A stretch of 64,000 nt of DNA from JAJCYL01 sp040222875. GTDB taxonomy: Bacteria > Bacteroidota > Bacteroidia > Cytophagales > Cyclobacteriaceae. The position numbers and the translations under genes were made by a program. Shown one piece after another: positions 52,742 to 61,809 of the stretch. The stretch spans positions 558,001-622,000 of the forward strand of contig JAVKCG010000008.1 in NCBI GenBank assembly GCA_040222875.1, in the 5' to 3' direction. The notes under the pieces are model-generated. The model did not search any database. It was given only the letters and a program-made list of their open reading frames with translations, and was not told the origin of the DNA. The stretch's first letter is position 1; each line of letters opens with the position of its first letter.

Positions 52742-53806
52742 TTAGCAGATTCTAGGCAGTTGTTCGCCTACCAGCATATTGATTAACCTCTTTCCACCTA
52801 TGGCGCTATTCAGGATTGCCTGACCCGGATGTTCTGAGGTGATTTCCCCGATTATTACAGATTGATGCCCACCCTCAATGGATTTCAATTTTTCAATAAC
52901 GGCGTCTGCAATGTCGGCCTTTACCACAGTTAAGAAAACTCCTTCATTGGCTACATAAAGAGGATCAATGCCTAGAAGTTCACAAGCATTAGCTACTTGA
53001 TTATCGATTGGTAAATGATCCTGAAAAATGTTAGCACCGAAAGGTTGAGATTTGACCATTTCGGTTAAAGTTGTACCTAATCCACCTCGTGTTGGATCTC
53101 TCAGGAATTTGACTTTTTCTTTGAAATCGCGGATTAAGTTTTCCGCCATTTTATGAAGTGGCTGTGAATCGCTCTCAATTGTTGTTTCGAATTCAAGGCC
53201 CTCCCTCACCGACATAATGGCCATGCCATGAGTAGCTATTTGCCCACTTACAATGATTTTATCGCCAGGTTCAATACGGTTGGCATCAATACTTGCTCCA
53301 GGGATCAATTCCCCAATACCGGTTGTATTAATAAATATTTTATCGCCCTTGCCCCGATCAACAACTTTAGTGTCACCGGTAATTATCTGCACTCCACATA
53401 AGTTTGCCGCCCATTTGACACCAAGCATTACATCCCAAAATTCTTTTATTGCCAATCCTTCCTCAAGGATGAAACTCAAGGTGAGGTATTTGGGGATGGC
53501 ACCACACATGGCTAGATCATTCACCGTACCGAACACCGCTAATTCACCAATATTGCCCCCTGGAAAGAAAATGGGTGAAATCACAAATGAATCCGTTGTT
53601 ATGGCCAATTCGCCTGATGCCTTAAATATGGCCCCATCATGTTGTTTATCAAGATACGGATTGCTTAAAAGTTCAAAAACACCGGAATTGAGCAATTGAT
53701 TAGTTAGCAGGCCACCGCTGCCATGCCCTAACGTAATGTATTCAAAGTCAAGTTGTGGTAAAGGGCACTGGAGCTGAAATTCAATTTTCTGGTCTTTTGC
53801 CAACAT
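52742..53806 (-). CDS. hypE: Hydrogenase maturation factor HypE
   Basis: HypE dehydrates a carbamoyl group on its C-terminal Cys to a thiocyanate, the source of the CN ligands of the NiFe site. The 354-residue protein has the start LGHGSGGLLTNQL, the TGDTKVV region and the essential end L-P-R-I-C. The ATG at 53806 is chosen over a TTG one codon upstream because it overlaps the hypD stop (TGATG). Gene order hypF-hypD-hypE puts the CN/Fe branch in one operon with the structural genes. Confidence 0.96.
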   Translation of the reverse strand: MLAKDQKIEFQLQCPLPQLDFEYITLGHGSGGLLTNQLLNSGVFELLSNPYLDKQHDGAIFKASGELAITTDSFVISPIFFPGGNIGELAVFGTVNDLAMCGAIPKYLTLSFILEEGLAIKEFWDVMLGVKWAANLCGVQIITGDTKVVDRGKGDKIFINTTGIGELIPGASIDANRIEPGDKIIVSGQIATHGMAIMSVREGLEFETTIESDSQPLHKMAENLIRDFKEKVKFLRDPTRGGLGTTLTEMVKSQPFGANIFQDHLPIDNQVANACELLGIDPLYVANEGVFLTVVKADIADAVIEKLKSIEGGHQSVIIGEITSEHPGQAILNSAIGGKRLINMLVGEQLPRIC

Positions 53807-54915
53807 CAATCTTGAGATAGTTCAGGTTGATTAATATTGGAGAAATGATAGTAAGCTGCACAAGCCCCTTCGGAAGAAACCATCGGTGCCCCTTGAGGAG
53901 ATTGCGGTGTACATTCTTTTCCAAATGCACTGCATTGGTATGGTTTTTTAATGCCTTTTAAAACATCACCAGCTATGCAAATACTTGATTCTTCAGCTTT
54001 TGGAATATCTATCTGATATTTGATATTGGCATTGTAACTACTGAAGGCATCCCTTAACTCATAACCACTATGCGAAATGTTACCGATGCCCCGCCATTCC
54101 CTGTCGTGAATTTCGAAGGCTTTTTCAATGACATTTTTAGCGTTCAGATTTCCCTCTGGTCTGACAATTCTTGTATACTGATTTTCGAGTTTAGCTTCAC
54201 CCCTTTCTAGCTGATTTACCGCAAGTAAAATACCGTGAAGTAGGTCAACTGGTTCAAAGCCAGTGACAACAATAGGCACCTGATACTTTTCAATAATCGG
54301 GTAGTATTCACTGATCCCCATAATGGTGCAAACATGGCCAGCCGCCAAAAAAGCATCTATCCGGCAATCAGGGTCATTTAATACTGCTTCCATTGCCGGG
54401 GGCACCAATACATGTGAAGTGAGTATGGAGTAGTTGTCGAGTCCTAATTCAGCCGCCCTCATCACTGAGAGTGCATTTGCAGGGGCTGTTGTTTCGAACC
54501 CAACTGCAAAGAACACTACTTCTAAATCTGGGTTCTCCGTGGCTATTGTTACGGCCTCCAAAGGTGAATAGAGAATCCTGATGTCGGCACCCTCTGCTTT
54601 AGCTTGCAGCAAGCTTTTGGTTGATCCCGGTACTCGTAACATATCGCCGAAAGAGCACAGCGTTACGTTGTGATTTAGTGCAAGATGGACAGCTTTGTCG
54701 ATTAAGCTCAACGGGGTCACACAAACTGGACACCCAGGACCGTGGATCATATTTATTTCATCGGGAAGCAACCTCACAATACCATGCTTTACCAGGCTGT
54801 GGGTTTGCCCTCCACAAACCTCCATAATAGACCATGGCTTGCTGACCACTTTTTTTATTTCGGCGAGATACTTCTCTACCAATTCAGGATTTCTATATTC
54901 AGCAAGGTGTTTCAA
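53806..54915 (-). CDS. hypD: Hydrogenase maturation factor HypD
   Basis: HypD is the Fe-S scaffold that, with HypC, holds the Fe(CN)2CO unit. The 369-residue protein shows IMEVCGGQTH (about 31-40), HGPGCPVCVTP (about 58-68) and a late Cys cluster (CIAGDVLKG, YQCSAFGKEC, EGACAAYYHF) that binds the 4Fe-4S cluster. The start appears to be TTG at 54915: an in-frame stop lies four codons upstream, no ATG is available there, and the first residues KHLAEYRNPE match the usual HypD start. Confidence 0.95.
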   Translation of the reverse strand: MKHLAEYRNPELVEKYLAEIKKVVSKPWSIMEVCGGQTHSLVKHGIVRLLPDEINMIHGPGCPVCVTPLSLIDKAVHLALNHNVTLCSFGDMLRVPGSTKSLLQAKAEGADIRILYSPLEAVTIATENPDLEVVFFAVGFETTAPANALSVMRAAELGLDNYSILTSHVLVPPAMEAVLNDPDCRIDAFLAAGHVCTIMGISEYYPIIEKYQVPIVVTGFEPVDLLHGILLAVNQLERGEAKLENQYTRIVRPEGNLNAKNVIEKAFEIHDREWRGIGNISHSGYELRDAFSSYNANIKYQIDIPKAEESSICIAGDVLKGIKKPYQCSAFGKECTPQSPQGAPMVSSEGACAAYYHFSNINQPELSQD

Positions 54916-54968
54916 ATGATAAACGATTTACTTGAACCCAATCATATAAATGTATGAAATTCAGGTCT

Positions 54969-57254
54969 TTATTGCATGGATAAAGAATGTAATGCCAACT
55001 GACCCAGCGCAATATTTTCATCATTAGGACTCAACTTTTGGTGGAAATATAGCTTGTAATGCTCCTCGAGGCGGTGGATTATTAAATCAGTAAGTAGTCC
55101 GTTTTGAAAAACTCCACCAGAAAATGCAATTGACCGTACAGCATGTGATTTAGCAATAAATTCTATGCATTTCACCAGGGTCAAATGAAACTTAAAAGCG
55201 ATTTCTGTAATCGTCTTTTTGTTTTGATCAATTAGTAAACCCGATAGCATGGCTTTTATGTTAATAGTGCCGCCTTCGTTTAGGATGATGTTATAATGCT
55301 CATGATAATCCAGGCCCTCATCCTGCGCAAATTTGGTGGCCGATTCCTCTAGAAGCATGGCGGCCTGGCCCTCGTAGCTACTATGGTCGCATAGGCCTAA
55401 TAGGGAGGCAACCCCATCAAACAGCCGTCCCACACTAGAGGTTTTCAAGGTATTCTTTTCCAATAATTTCTGGTAGATGCCCCATTCGATTTCTGTGAAT
55501 TTTAAGCGCAAAATTTGCTCAGCTTCATTATTATTTCTGCAAATGCTAAGGGCTGACAACCGTGGCTCCTGGGGCATCTTATCTGCAGCTATGTGATCGA
55601 AATATCCAACATGGCCGACTCTTGAAAGATGCTCATTCTCTTTCAAAAAAAACTCGCCTCCCCAAATGATGCCATCATCCCCATAACCAGTACCATCCCA
55701 GCAGACACCTAAAACCCGTTCATCATTTGAGAGTAGTTTATGTTCTGCTAAAACAGCTGCAAAGTGTGCCTGGTGATGTTGATAATATCTGATGGGTGAT
55801 TGAATTTCTTTGGCAATAGCCAGACCTGTTTTTGAGGAGTGATAACCGGGGTGCAGGTCAGCAAGTATGATATCCGGAGGTTTTTGAAAAAGTGTAATAA
55901 AGTGTTCAATAGCCGCTTTATAACGCTGAAGCGTATCGAAATTAACAAGATCACCAAAATACTGGCTCAGATAAATTTGACCCTCGTTAAAATAACCGAA
56001 ACTACCTTTCAAATCGGCGCCCATAGCAAGCAATGTTTTACCTTTTAATCCTGGAAATTTGAGGTCAATACCTGAGGGCGCAAAACCTCGTGACCTTCTG
56101 AGCACAATACTTTGGTTCTTGTTCTTTGTAAAAAACATAACGCTATCATCTTGAGGCATCAGTATAGTGCGGTTATAAGTCAGAATGCCGTCGGCTAATA
56201 GATGGAAATGTTCAACGGCCTTGCCATCTTCATATTCAATAGGCGAATTAGTAATGTTTGCACTGGTTGCGATTACAGGTGCATCATGTAACTCCATAAG
56301 CAAGTGAAAAAATGGAGTGTATGGCATCATCACACCTAATTTTGTTAAGCCGGGAGCTAAAGACTCCATATCCCAAATCTTTGGGTTTTTTGGAGTTAGC
56401 AACATAATGGGTGACACTGCACTAGTCAACATTTCTAATTCTGATGACTTGAGGTCAAATTCCGTTTTTACAAAATCTGCATTTGGGCACATAATAGCAA
56501 AAGGCTTTTCTGGTCGTTTTTTGATTTCACGCAAGCGCTTGATCCCGCTGCTGCTTCTTGTATCACAGCAGAGTAAATAACCACCCAAACCTTTGATTGC
56601 AACTACTCCTCCATTCGCAATAATTTTTGATAGCTCATCAATTATTTCTGTACTTTTTGTTGAGCCCTCAGTCTTCGTATTTCTAATTAACTGCATAGTG
56701 ATACCGCAGCGCTCACACGAGTTAGTTTGAGAATGGAATCTTCTGTTTTGTGGTGTTTTGTATTCTGAAAGACAATTTTCGCACATTTCGAAATCAAGCA
56801 TGCTTGTATTGTTACGGTCATAGGGCAATCCGCTGATTATGGAGTAACGTGGGCCGCAATAGCTACATGTTGTAAAAGGGTATGAATATTTAGGGCCATC
56901 CGCCGTAACTATATCATCTTTACAATTATCACAGATGGCAAAATCAGGGCTGAGTTCGAGTGTAGGGTTAACTGATTTTTCACTTTTACAAATCTGGAAA
57001 GATTCGAAAAATTGATTTCCTATTTCTGAAAAACTGATGTTTCGAATAATAGCTATTTCAGGGGCATCTTTCCTGATTTTATCGATTAACCGATCCAGAA
57101 AAGGCCGGGTAACATTAACCCTAATCTCCACACCTTGGGATACGTTTTTAACGACACCCTCTAAGCTAAGCTCACAAGCAACTCGATGGATAAATGGGCG
57201 GAACCCAACCCCTTGTACCCGTCCTTCAATTAGAATTTTCCAGGTTTTAACCAT
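54969..57254 (-). CDS. hypF: Carbamoyltransferase HypF
   Basis: HypF makes and transfers the carbamoyl group to HypE. The 761-residue protein has the full set of domains: acylphosphatase (GRVQGVGFRPF, about 9-19), two zinc-finger pairs (CDNC, CSYC, CENC, CERC; about 100-185), a YrdC-like domain (about 200-380) and a Kae1-like domain (about 400-755) with the HHQAHFAAVLAEH metal motif. The ATG at 57254 is preferred to a TTG 24 bases upstream. It is the first gene of the leftward operon and is divergent from tetR. Confidence 0.95.
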   Translation of the reverse strand: MVKTWKILIEGRVQGVGFRPFIHRVACELSLEGVVKNVSQGVEIRVNVTRPFLDRLIDKIRKDAPEIAIIRNISFSEIGNQFFESFQICKSEKSVNPTLELSPDFAICDNCKDDIVTADGPKYSYPFTTCSYCGPRYSIISGLPYDRNNTSMLDFEMCENCLSEYKTPQNRRFHSQTNSCERCGITMQLIRNTKTEGSTKSTEIIDELSKIIANGGVVAIKGLGGYLLCCDTRSSSGIKRLREIKKRPEKPFAIMCPNADFVKTEFDLKSSELEMLTSAVSPIMLLTPKNPKIWDMESLAPGLTKLGVMMPYTPFFHLLMELHDAPVIATSANITNSPIEYEDGKAVEHFHLLADGILTYNRTILMPQDDSVMFFTKNKNQSIVLRRSRGFAPSGIDLKFPGLKGKTLLAMGADLKGSFGYFNEGQIYLSQYFGDLVNFDTLQRYKAAIEHFITLFQKPPDIILADLHPGYHSSKTGLAIAKEIQSPIRYYQHHQAHFAAVLAEHKLLSNDERVLGVCWDGTGYGDDGIIWGGEFFLKENEHLSRVGHVGYFDHIAADKMPQEPRLSALSICRNNNEAEQILRLKFTEIEWGIYQKLLEKNTLKTSSVGRLFDGVASLLGLCDHSSYEGQAAMLLEESATKFAQDEGLDYHEHYNIILNEGGTINIKAMLSGLLIDQNKKTITEIAFKFHLTLVKCIEFIAKSHAVRSIAFSGGVFQNGLLTDLIIHRLEEHYKLYFHQKLSPNDENIALGQLALHSLSMQ

Positions 57255-57281
57255 TTCGTAACTGGTTAGACTATTCAAAGT

Positions 57282-57295
57282 AGCCTAAATAGGCT
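57282..57295. promoter_or_regulatory. Possible operator between hypF and tetR
   Basis: AGCCTA and TAGGCT flank two bases in the 69-base divergent intergenic region. It is placed where a TetR dimer could control both directions. A TATATTTA at 57311-57318 may be the -7 element for tetR. Confidence 0.4.
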
Positions 57296-57323
57296 GATCA
57301 CGAAAGTTCTTATATTTAATAAT

Positions 57324-57953
57324 ATGAGTGGTTTAGATACCAGAAATAAGGTTATTGAGTTGTCGATCAAGCTATTTAATCAAAATGGCATCCAAAATGT
57401 GCGTTTACAACAAATTGCTGATAACGCACAAATTAGTGTTGGCAACCTTGCTTATCATTTTCATGATAAGGGGCAAATTGTTAAAAGAATAGACAGGATG
57501 ATAACCGAAGAAATGGAGAAACTTATAGAGTGTTGGAACCGGATGCCGGGTTTCATGGACTTTGATAATCACCTAAATCGCACATACTATTTGCTTGATA
57601 AATACTCTTTTTATTTTCTGGATATTCTGGAAATCAAAAGATTGTACCCAGAGGTTCATGAAAATCAACAAAAGCATATTTTTTCTTTTATTGATCGCCT
57701 TAGGAGCTGGCTGGAAGGTTCGGTAATCAAGGGGTTGTTGATTAAAGTGGATCAGCCAGGGCAATACCAAAAGGTAGCAGAAATGATCTGGTTCATTTGC
57801 TCATTCTGGATGTCGAAAAAGAAAATTCTTGATCAGCAGGAGTTTCATGAGGGAGCTTTCAAAGAGATGATTTGGCAACAATTGAAGCCATTTTTCACGG
57901 AAGCTGGGACCTCGGAATTTGAAATCATAATTTACCCGGGATTGGTAACGTAA
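57324..57953 (+). CDS. TetR-family regulator, probably of the hydrogenase locus
   Basis: A 209-residue protein with an N-terminal TetR helix-turn-helix (about 10-55; LQQIADNAQISVGNLAYHFHDKGQIV) and an all-helical ligand/dimer domain rich in aromatic residues. Sitting head-to-head with hypF and directly ahead of hypC, it most likely controls both operons. The signal it senses is unknown; the C-terminal domain lacks the Cys clusters seen in redox or metal sensors. Confidence 0.85.
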   Translation: MSGLDTRNKVIELSIKLFNQNGIQNVRLQQIADNAQISVGNLAYHFHDKGQIVKRIDRMITEEMEKLIECWNRMPGFMDFDNHLNRTYYLLDKYSFYFLDILEIKRLYPEVHENQQKHIFSFIDRLRSWLEGSVIKGLLIKVDQPGQYQKVAEMIWFICSFWMSKKKILDQQEFHEGAFKEMIWQQLKPFFTEAGTSEFEIIIYPGLVT

Positions 57954-57991
57954 TCCCTAAATATTAACTTCATTAGTCTAAACAAAAATTT

Positions 57992-58267
57992 ATGTGCCTC
58001 GCTGTTCCCGGAAAAGTGATTGAGATTGATCCTACGGATGCTAACACTATGAAAATGGGGAAAGTAGATTTTGGTGGTATTAAGAAAAAGATCAACCTTG
58101 ATTTAGTTCCGGAAGCAAATATTGGTGATTATGTGCTAGTGCATGTTGGTGTAGCAATTAGCACAGTTGATGAGGAGGAAGCAAACAGGACTTTAAATTT
58201 CTTGGAGGGGATGGGCGAATTAGACGAATTGAAAATTAACGAAGAAATCTACCGAAATCAGACATGA
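57992..58267 (+). CDS. hypC: Hydrogenase maturation chaperone HypC
   Basis: HypC binds HypD and the large-subunit precursor and hands over the iron centre. The 91-residue protein begins M-C-L-A-V-P-G-K, with the essential Cys2, and has the GDYVLVHVGVAI motif (about 46-57). It is separated from the other hyp genes by tetR and lies on the opposite strand. The last four bases overlap the start of the CooC-like gene, implying paired production. Confidence 0.96.
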   Translation: MCLAVPGKVIEIDPTDANTMKMGKVDFGGIKKKINLDLVPEANIGDYVLVHVGVAISTVDEEEANRTLNFLEGMGELDELKINEEIYRNQT

Positions 58268-59028
58268 AGATAGCAATAGCGGGTAAAGGAGGGGTTGGCA
58301 AAACCACCATCAGTGGGACACTATGTCGAATTTTGGCGCAATCAGGAAAAAAGGTTTTAGCTATTGATGGTGACCCCAATCCCAATTTAAGCCGTGTGTT
58401 GGGTGTTGATCCGAATGCACCGGCACCAATGGCTTTAAGTACTGATATATTAGAGCGAGTAGAAGATGCAGATGGTTCCCGCCGAATTGAAGTGAAAGTA
58501 GAAACACAGGAATTATTTGAAATGTACGGACAACAAGCACCAGACAATATCACCTTGTTGATGGTTGGGAAACCAGAGGTTGCAGGATCCGGCTGTATGT
58601 GCGGTTCTCATACCTGTGTGCGTGAAGTAATCCACTCTGCCCTATCTGACAGTAGTGATCAAATGGTGATTCTGGATATGGAGGCTTCAATGGAGCACAT
58701 GAAGCGGGGCACTGCTAAATATGTTGACATGATGTTCTGCGTGGTTGAGCCTTACTACAGATCGCTTGAAGCGGGAGGCAGGTTCGCAGCAATGGCAAAA
58801 GATTTAGGCATTAATAAAGTGTCGGCAATTGCAAATAAAGTTCGTAATGAAATGGAGGAGGCAGCAATAAGGCAATTTTGTACTAAGAACAATATTGAAA
58901 TTACAGCTGTTGTCCCTTATGATGAAGCCGTTAAAGATGCAGATCTTCAGGGTTTGTCGCTGATGGACTATTCTCAGGACAATGAGGTGGTGCATGCCTT
59001 AAAAAAGGTAGCAGAAGGCCTCGACTAG
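58264..59028 (+). CDS. CooC-like MinD-family ATPase, possible nickel-insertion factor
   Basis: A 254-residue P-loop ATPase with the deviant Walker A GKGGVGKTT (7-15), typical of MinD/CooC proteins, a Walker B near MVILDMEA, and a C-x-C motif at Cys111/Cys113 with a further Cys118 (SGCMCGSHTC). In CooC, which loads nickel into CO dehydrogenase, the C-x-C is the metal site at the dimer interface and lies at practically the same position. No CO dehydrogenase is present here. Together with the absence of hypA and hypB from the window, this suggests it serves nickel insertion into the hydrogenase; that is inference. It is coupled to hypC by an ATGA overlap. Confidence 0.8.
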   Translation: MKIAIAGKGGVGKTTISGTLCRILAQSGKKVLAIDGDPNPNLSRVLGVDPNAPAPMALSTDILERVEDADGSRRIEVKVETQELFEMYGQQAPDNITLLMVGKPEVAGSGCMCGSHTCVREVIHSALSDSSDQMVILDMEASMEHMKRGTAKYVDMMFCVVEPYYRSLEAGGRFAAMAKDLGINKVSAIANKVRNEMEEAAIRQFCTKNNIEITAVVPYDEAVKDADLQGLSLMDYSQDNEVVHALKKVAEGLD

Positions 59029-59121
59029 CACTGCAATTCAGGTTTGATGGAATCATTACCTGACGGAAACGCATCAAAATAAACTGTCACCGTGGCTTGA
59101 GAGAATGCAGTTCAAAAATTT

Positions 59122-61494
59122 ATGATTGACCAATTAATTTTTCAATTAAAGTTTGCTTTAAGAATCCTATTTAACAAAAGCAGATTAACCTCAACAATTA
59201 ATGTTGGAGGCCTCACGGCTGGTTTCCTTACCGTTCTCATCACCGCACTTTACACCTGGGATGAAATGTCCTACGACCGCTTTCACCCTGATGTTGAGAA
59301 TCTTTATCGCATAGTGGTTAATTGGGATGGTGATGGCGTCACCCGTAACTGGGCGAGGTCAAGTAACCCGATTGGTGAACAAATTCAAGCTTATGTGCCG
59401 GAAATTGAGGCAGTTGCCCGGATCAGAAAAAATCCAGGCACCGACCTGCTAAAAGTGGGTGAGCAGTATTTCTTCGAACCAGACCTTTTGATTGTCGAAC
59501 CGAACTTCTTTGAGGTATTTGGCTTCAAATTAAAAACCGGGGACTTACAGACTGTTCTTGAAGACAAGTACTCTGTGGTGTTGACTGAGTCGGCAGCGGC
59601 CAAATATTTTGGCGCTCAAAATCCGATCGGAAAAGTGATCGAATATGACAATAAGTATTCGCTAACTGTCACCGGAATCGCCCAAGACCCGCCAACAAAC
59701 TCACACCTGCTGTTTAACAGCTTGCTTTCGTTTACACTGCTTCAAGAAATGTTTAATGAGCGGCGGCGCACCCACTGGGGGCAATTCGACCTTTATACCT
59801 TCGCAAGAATCAATGGCAGCGCCGACCTCAATGAGGTGATTGAAAAATCAAAAGGCTTTTTGAAGCAAGTCGCACCGGAATGGGTGCCTGAAAAAATGAC
59901 GTTGGGTTATCAACCAATAGCCTCCATCCATTTAGGGTCAGATCGCCATAGTGAGCTGGGCATAAACAGTGACCCAATGTATTCGGCCATATTTATATCT
60001 GCTGCCCTCCTCATTTTGATAGTGGCATTGGTTAATCACATCAACCTAAGCATGGCCACCTACTTGAGGCGGCAAAAAGAGATCACCATGAGGAAAGTCT
60101 TGGGATCATCAAAAATTGAGTTGATTTTGAGCTTAATCACTGAATCAATGTTGGTGGCATTATTCGCAATGCTTCTGGCGCTGGCTTTGAGCTGGTTTTT
60201 AATCCCTGGTTTGAGCCAAAATGTAGGCAAGAACCTGTGGCCTGGCGATCCGGCACTGTTTATTGTTTCGGCCGTTGCACTGAGTGGGTTTGTTGGGATA
60301 GTTGCCGGCATTTTGCCCTCTCTTCATTTAGCGGCGTCAGTCAATACTGTGACCAAACAGAAAATGGTTGCGCAACGAAAGTTTAGCCGCAATGCGATGA
60401 TTATGGTGCAAATAGCGATTTCGACTTTACTAATAATCGGAATCCTTGCCGTGAATAATCAGCTTCAATTTCTGTACAATACACATCTTGGCTTCGACGG
60501 CCGAAATGTATTGGTTACCCCAATAAAAGACCGATCTAAAAATGCTGAGTACCAAACAACAATAGAGAGGCTCAAGCGCATTCCAGGGGTTGAAGCTGCC
60601 TCATTATCTTCAACAACCCCTGGTAGCAACAATGCCCTTACGTACACTTTTACTTTTGAAGGAGGAGGCCGGGGTGAAACTCCAATGTCGGTCGTCATCA
60701 GCGATGAAAATTATTCCAGCCTTTACAACTTGAAGCTTGTCACAGGCCGGTATGCCGATGGCAAGGCCGCTGCCGAGGGCAATGAGATAATGATCAATCA
60801 GGCAGCGGTTGAACTTTTACAATTAGGGGAGCCAATTGGTGCCGCAGTCACTGGTAAGGTGAAAGGTACAGTAGTTGGGGTTGTTGAAGATTTTCAGCTC
60901 AACTCACTTCATTTGCCAGTGGAGCCAGTAATCATATACAATTATTTGCCGACGCTACGGTTTTTGTCGGTCAAGTTAGGGCATGATTACGGCGAACAAA
61001 CGATCAAACAAATTTCTGAAACCTGGTCAACAATTTATCCTAACTACCCAATCGAATACAAATTCCTCACGGAAGAAAACAAAGAACTTTATTGGTTTGA
61101 AAATGGTGTCAGGTTATCGCTTGCCTTTATGGTGCCTATTGCCATGATTGTGGCACTTTCTGGTTTGATAGGCTATACCCTTTTGTTGGCAGAAGAAAAA
61201 GCGTTCGAGTTCAGTATCAAAAAAGTTCTTGGAGGTAGTAATTCTGATATTTTAAAGCAGACTCTCCGGCGCCTGGTTCCGGCTGCATTTGCTGGTGCTG
61301 TGATAGTTGCTTTATTAGGATATTGGGGCTTGCTTCGGTGGCTGGAAGATTTTGCCTATCGTATAGATATGAATCTCGGCATTTTCATTTGGCCTTCATT
61401 AGGTATGATCTCCGCAACTGTGATACTAATTAGCATCTTATTGATCGGCCAACTTAACCAGAAACCGATTCAGTATTTGCGGCAGCATGAGTGA
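59122..61494 (+). CDS. ABC transporter permease, MacB/FtsX family
   Basis: A 790-residue membrane protein with two copies of the MacB-periplasmic plus FtsX arrangement. Membrane helices lie at about 25-45, 285-305, 335-360, 385-405, 430-450, 670-695, 720-740 and 755-775. The periplasmic parts contain Y-D-R-F-H-P and F-F-E-V-F-G-F-K-L, common in Bacteroidota homologues, and the M-R-K-V-L-G-S-S / I-K-K-V-L-G-G-S coupling motifs mark each FtsX half. No ATPase gene adjoins it. Such orphan permeases are frequent in Cytophagales and are often predicted to export or respond to peptides or lipids; its substrate is unknown. Confidence 0.88.
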   Translation: MIDQLIFQLKFALRILFNKSRLTSTINVGGLTAGFLTVLITALYTWDEMSYDRFHPDVENLYRIVVNWDGDGVTRNWARSSNPIGEQIQAYVPEIEAVARIRKNPGTDLLKVGEQYFFEPDLLIVEPNFFEVFGFKLKTGDLQTVLEDKYSVVLTESAAAKYFGAQNPIGKVIEYDNKYSLTVTGIAQDPPTNSHLLFNSLLSFTLLQEMFNERRRTHWGQFDLYTFARINGSADLNEVIEKSKGFLKQVAPEWVPEKMTLGYQPIASIHLGSDRHSELGINSDPMYSAIFISAALLILIVALVNHINLSMATYLRRQKEITMRKVLGSSKIELILSLITESMLVALFAMLLALALSWFLIPGLSQNVGKNLWPGDPALFIVSAVALSGFVGIVAGILPSLHLAASVNTVTKQKMVAQRKFSRNAMIMVQIAISTLLIIGILAVNNQLQFLYNTHLGFDGRNVLVTPIKDRSKNAEYQTTIERLKRIPGVEAASLSSTTPGSNNALTYTFTFEGGGRGETPMSVVISDENYSSLYNLKLVTGRYADGKAAAEGNEIMINQAAVELLQLGEPIGAAVTGKVKGTVVGVVEDFQLNSLHLPVEPVIIYNYLPTLRFLSVKLGHDYGEQTIKQISETWSTIYPNYPIEYKFLTEENKELYWFENGVRLSLAFMVPIAMIVALSGLIGYTLLLAEEKAFEFSIKKVLGGSNSDILKQTLRRLVPAAFAGAVIVALLGYWGLLRWLEDFAYRIDMNLGIFIWPSLGMISATVILISILLIGQLNQKPIQYLRQHE

Positions 61495-61598
61495 AATTAT
61501 TCCTGACGGCTGAGGTTATATTCTAGCACATTTTCTGACTCTTATTCAAACGATATCACGGTGGTCAGGCTGTCATTGATTTAGTATCTTTATTTATC

Positions 61599-61778
61599 AT
61601 GAAAAGTGGGATTAGAATTGTCTCGAAAGAAGATGCCGGCTATGATACTGAATATTGGGCATCAAAAACACCACTAGAAAGGTTAGCTGCGCTGGAGAAA
61701 TTAAGGGCACAACAAACCATTATTAATGGAACTAGCAAAAGACTTCAAAGAGTTCTTAGAATTACTAAACGCCAATAA
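61599..61778 (+). CDS. Small antitoxin-like protein of nucleotidyltransferase pairs
   Basis: A 59-residue protein, too short for many gene finders. It contains EYWASKTPLERLAALEKLR and ends R-L-Q-R-V-L-R-I-T-K-R-Q, a pattern I know from small Bacteroidota genes that precede a nucleotidyltransferase in putative toxin-antitoxin-like pairs. TATCTTTA at 61585-61592 could be a -7 box. The downstream partner is truncated here, so this copy may be a solitary remnant. Confidence 0.55.
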   Translation: MKSGIRIVSKEDAGYDTEYWASKTPLERLAALEKLRAQQTIINGTSKRLQRVLRITKRQ

Positions 61779-61809
61779 CTCGATCATTTATAATACTCTT
61801 GATCATTGA
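61726..61809 (+). pseudogene. 5' remnant of a nucleotidyltransferase gene
   Basis: Beginning at ATG 61726, inside the preceding gene, the frame reads MELAKDFKEFLELLNANN, the usual start of the partner nucleotidyltransferase, and then diverges and stops at 61807-61809 after 27 codons. The rest of the gene (nucleotide-binding G-G-Y-A and D-x-D motifs) is missing, and the fadJ 3' end follows immediately. Confidence 0.5.
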
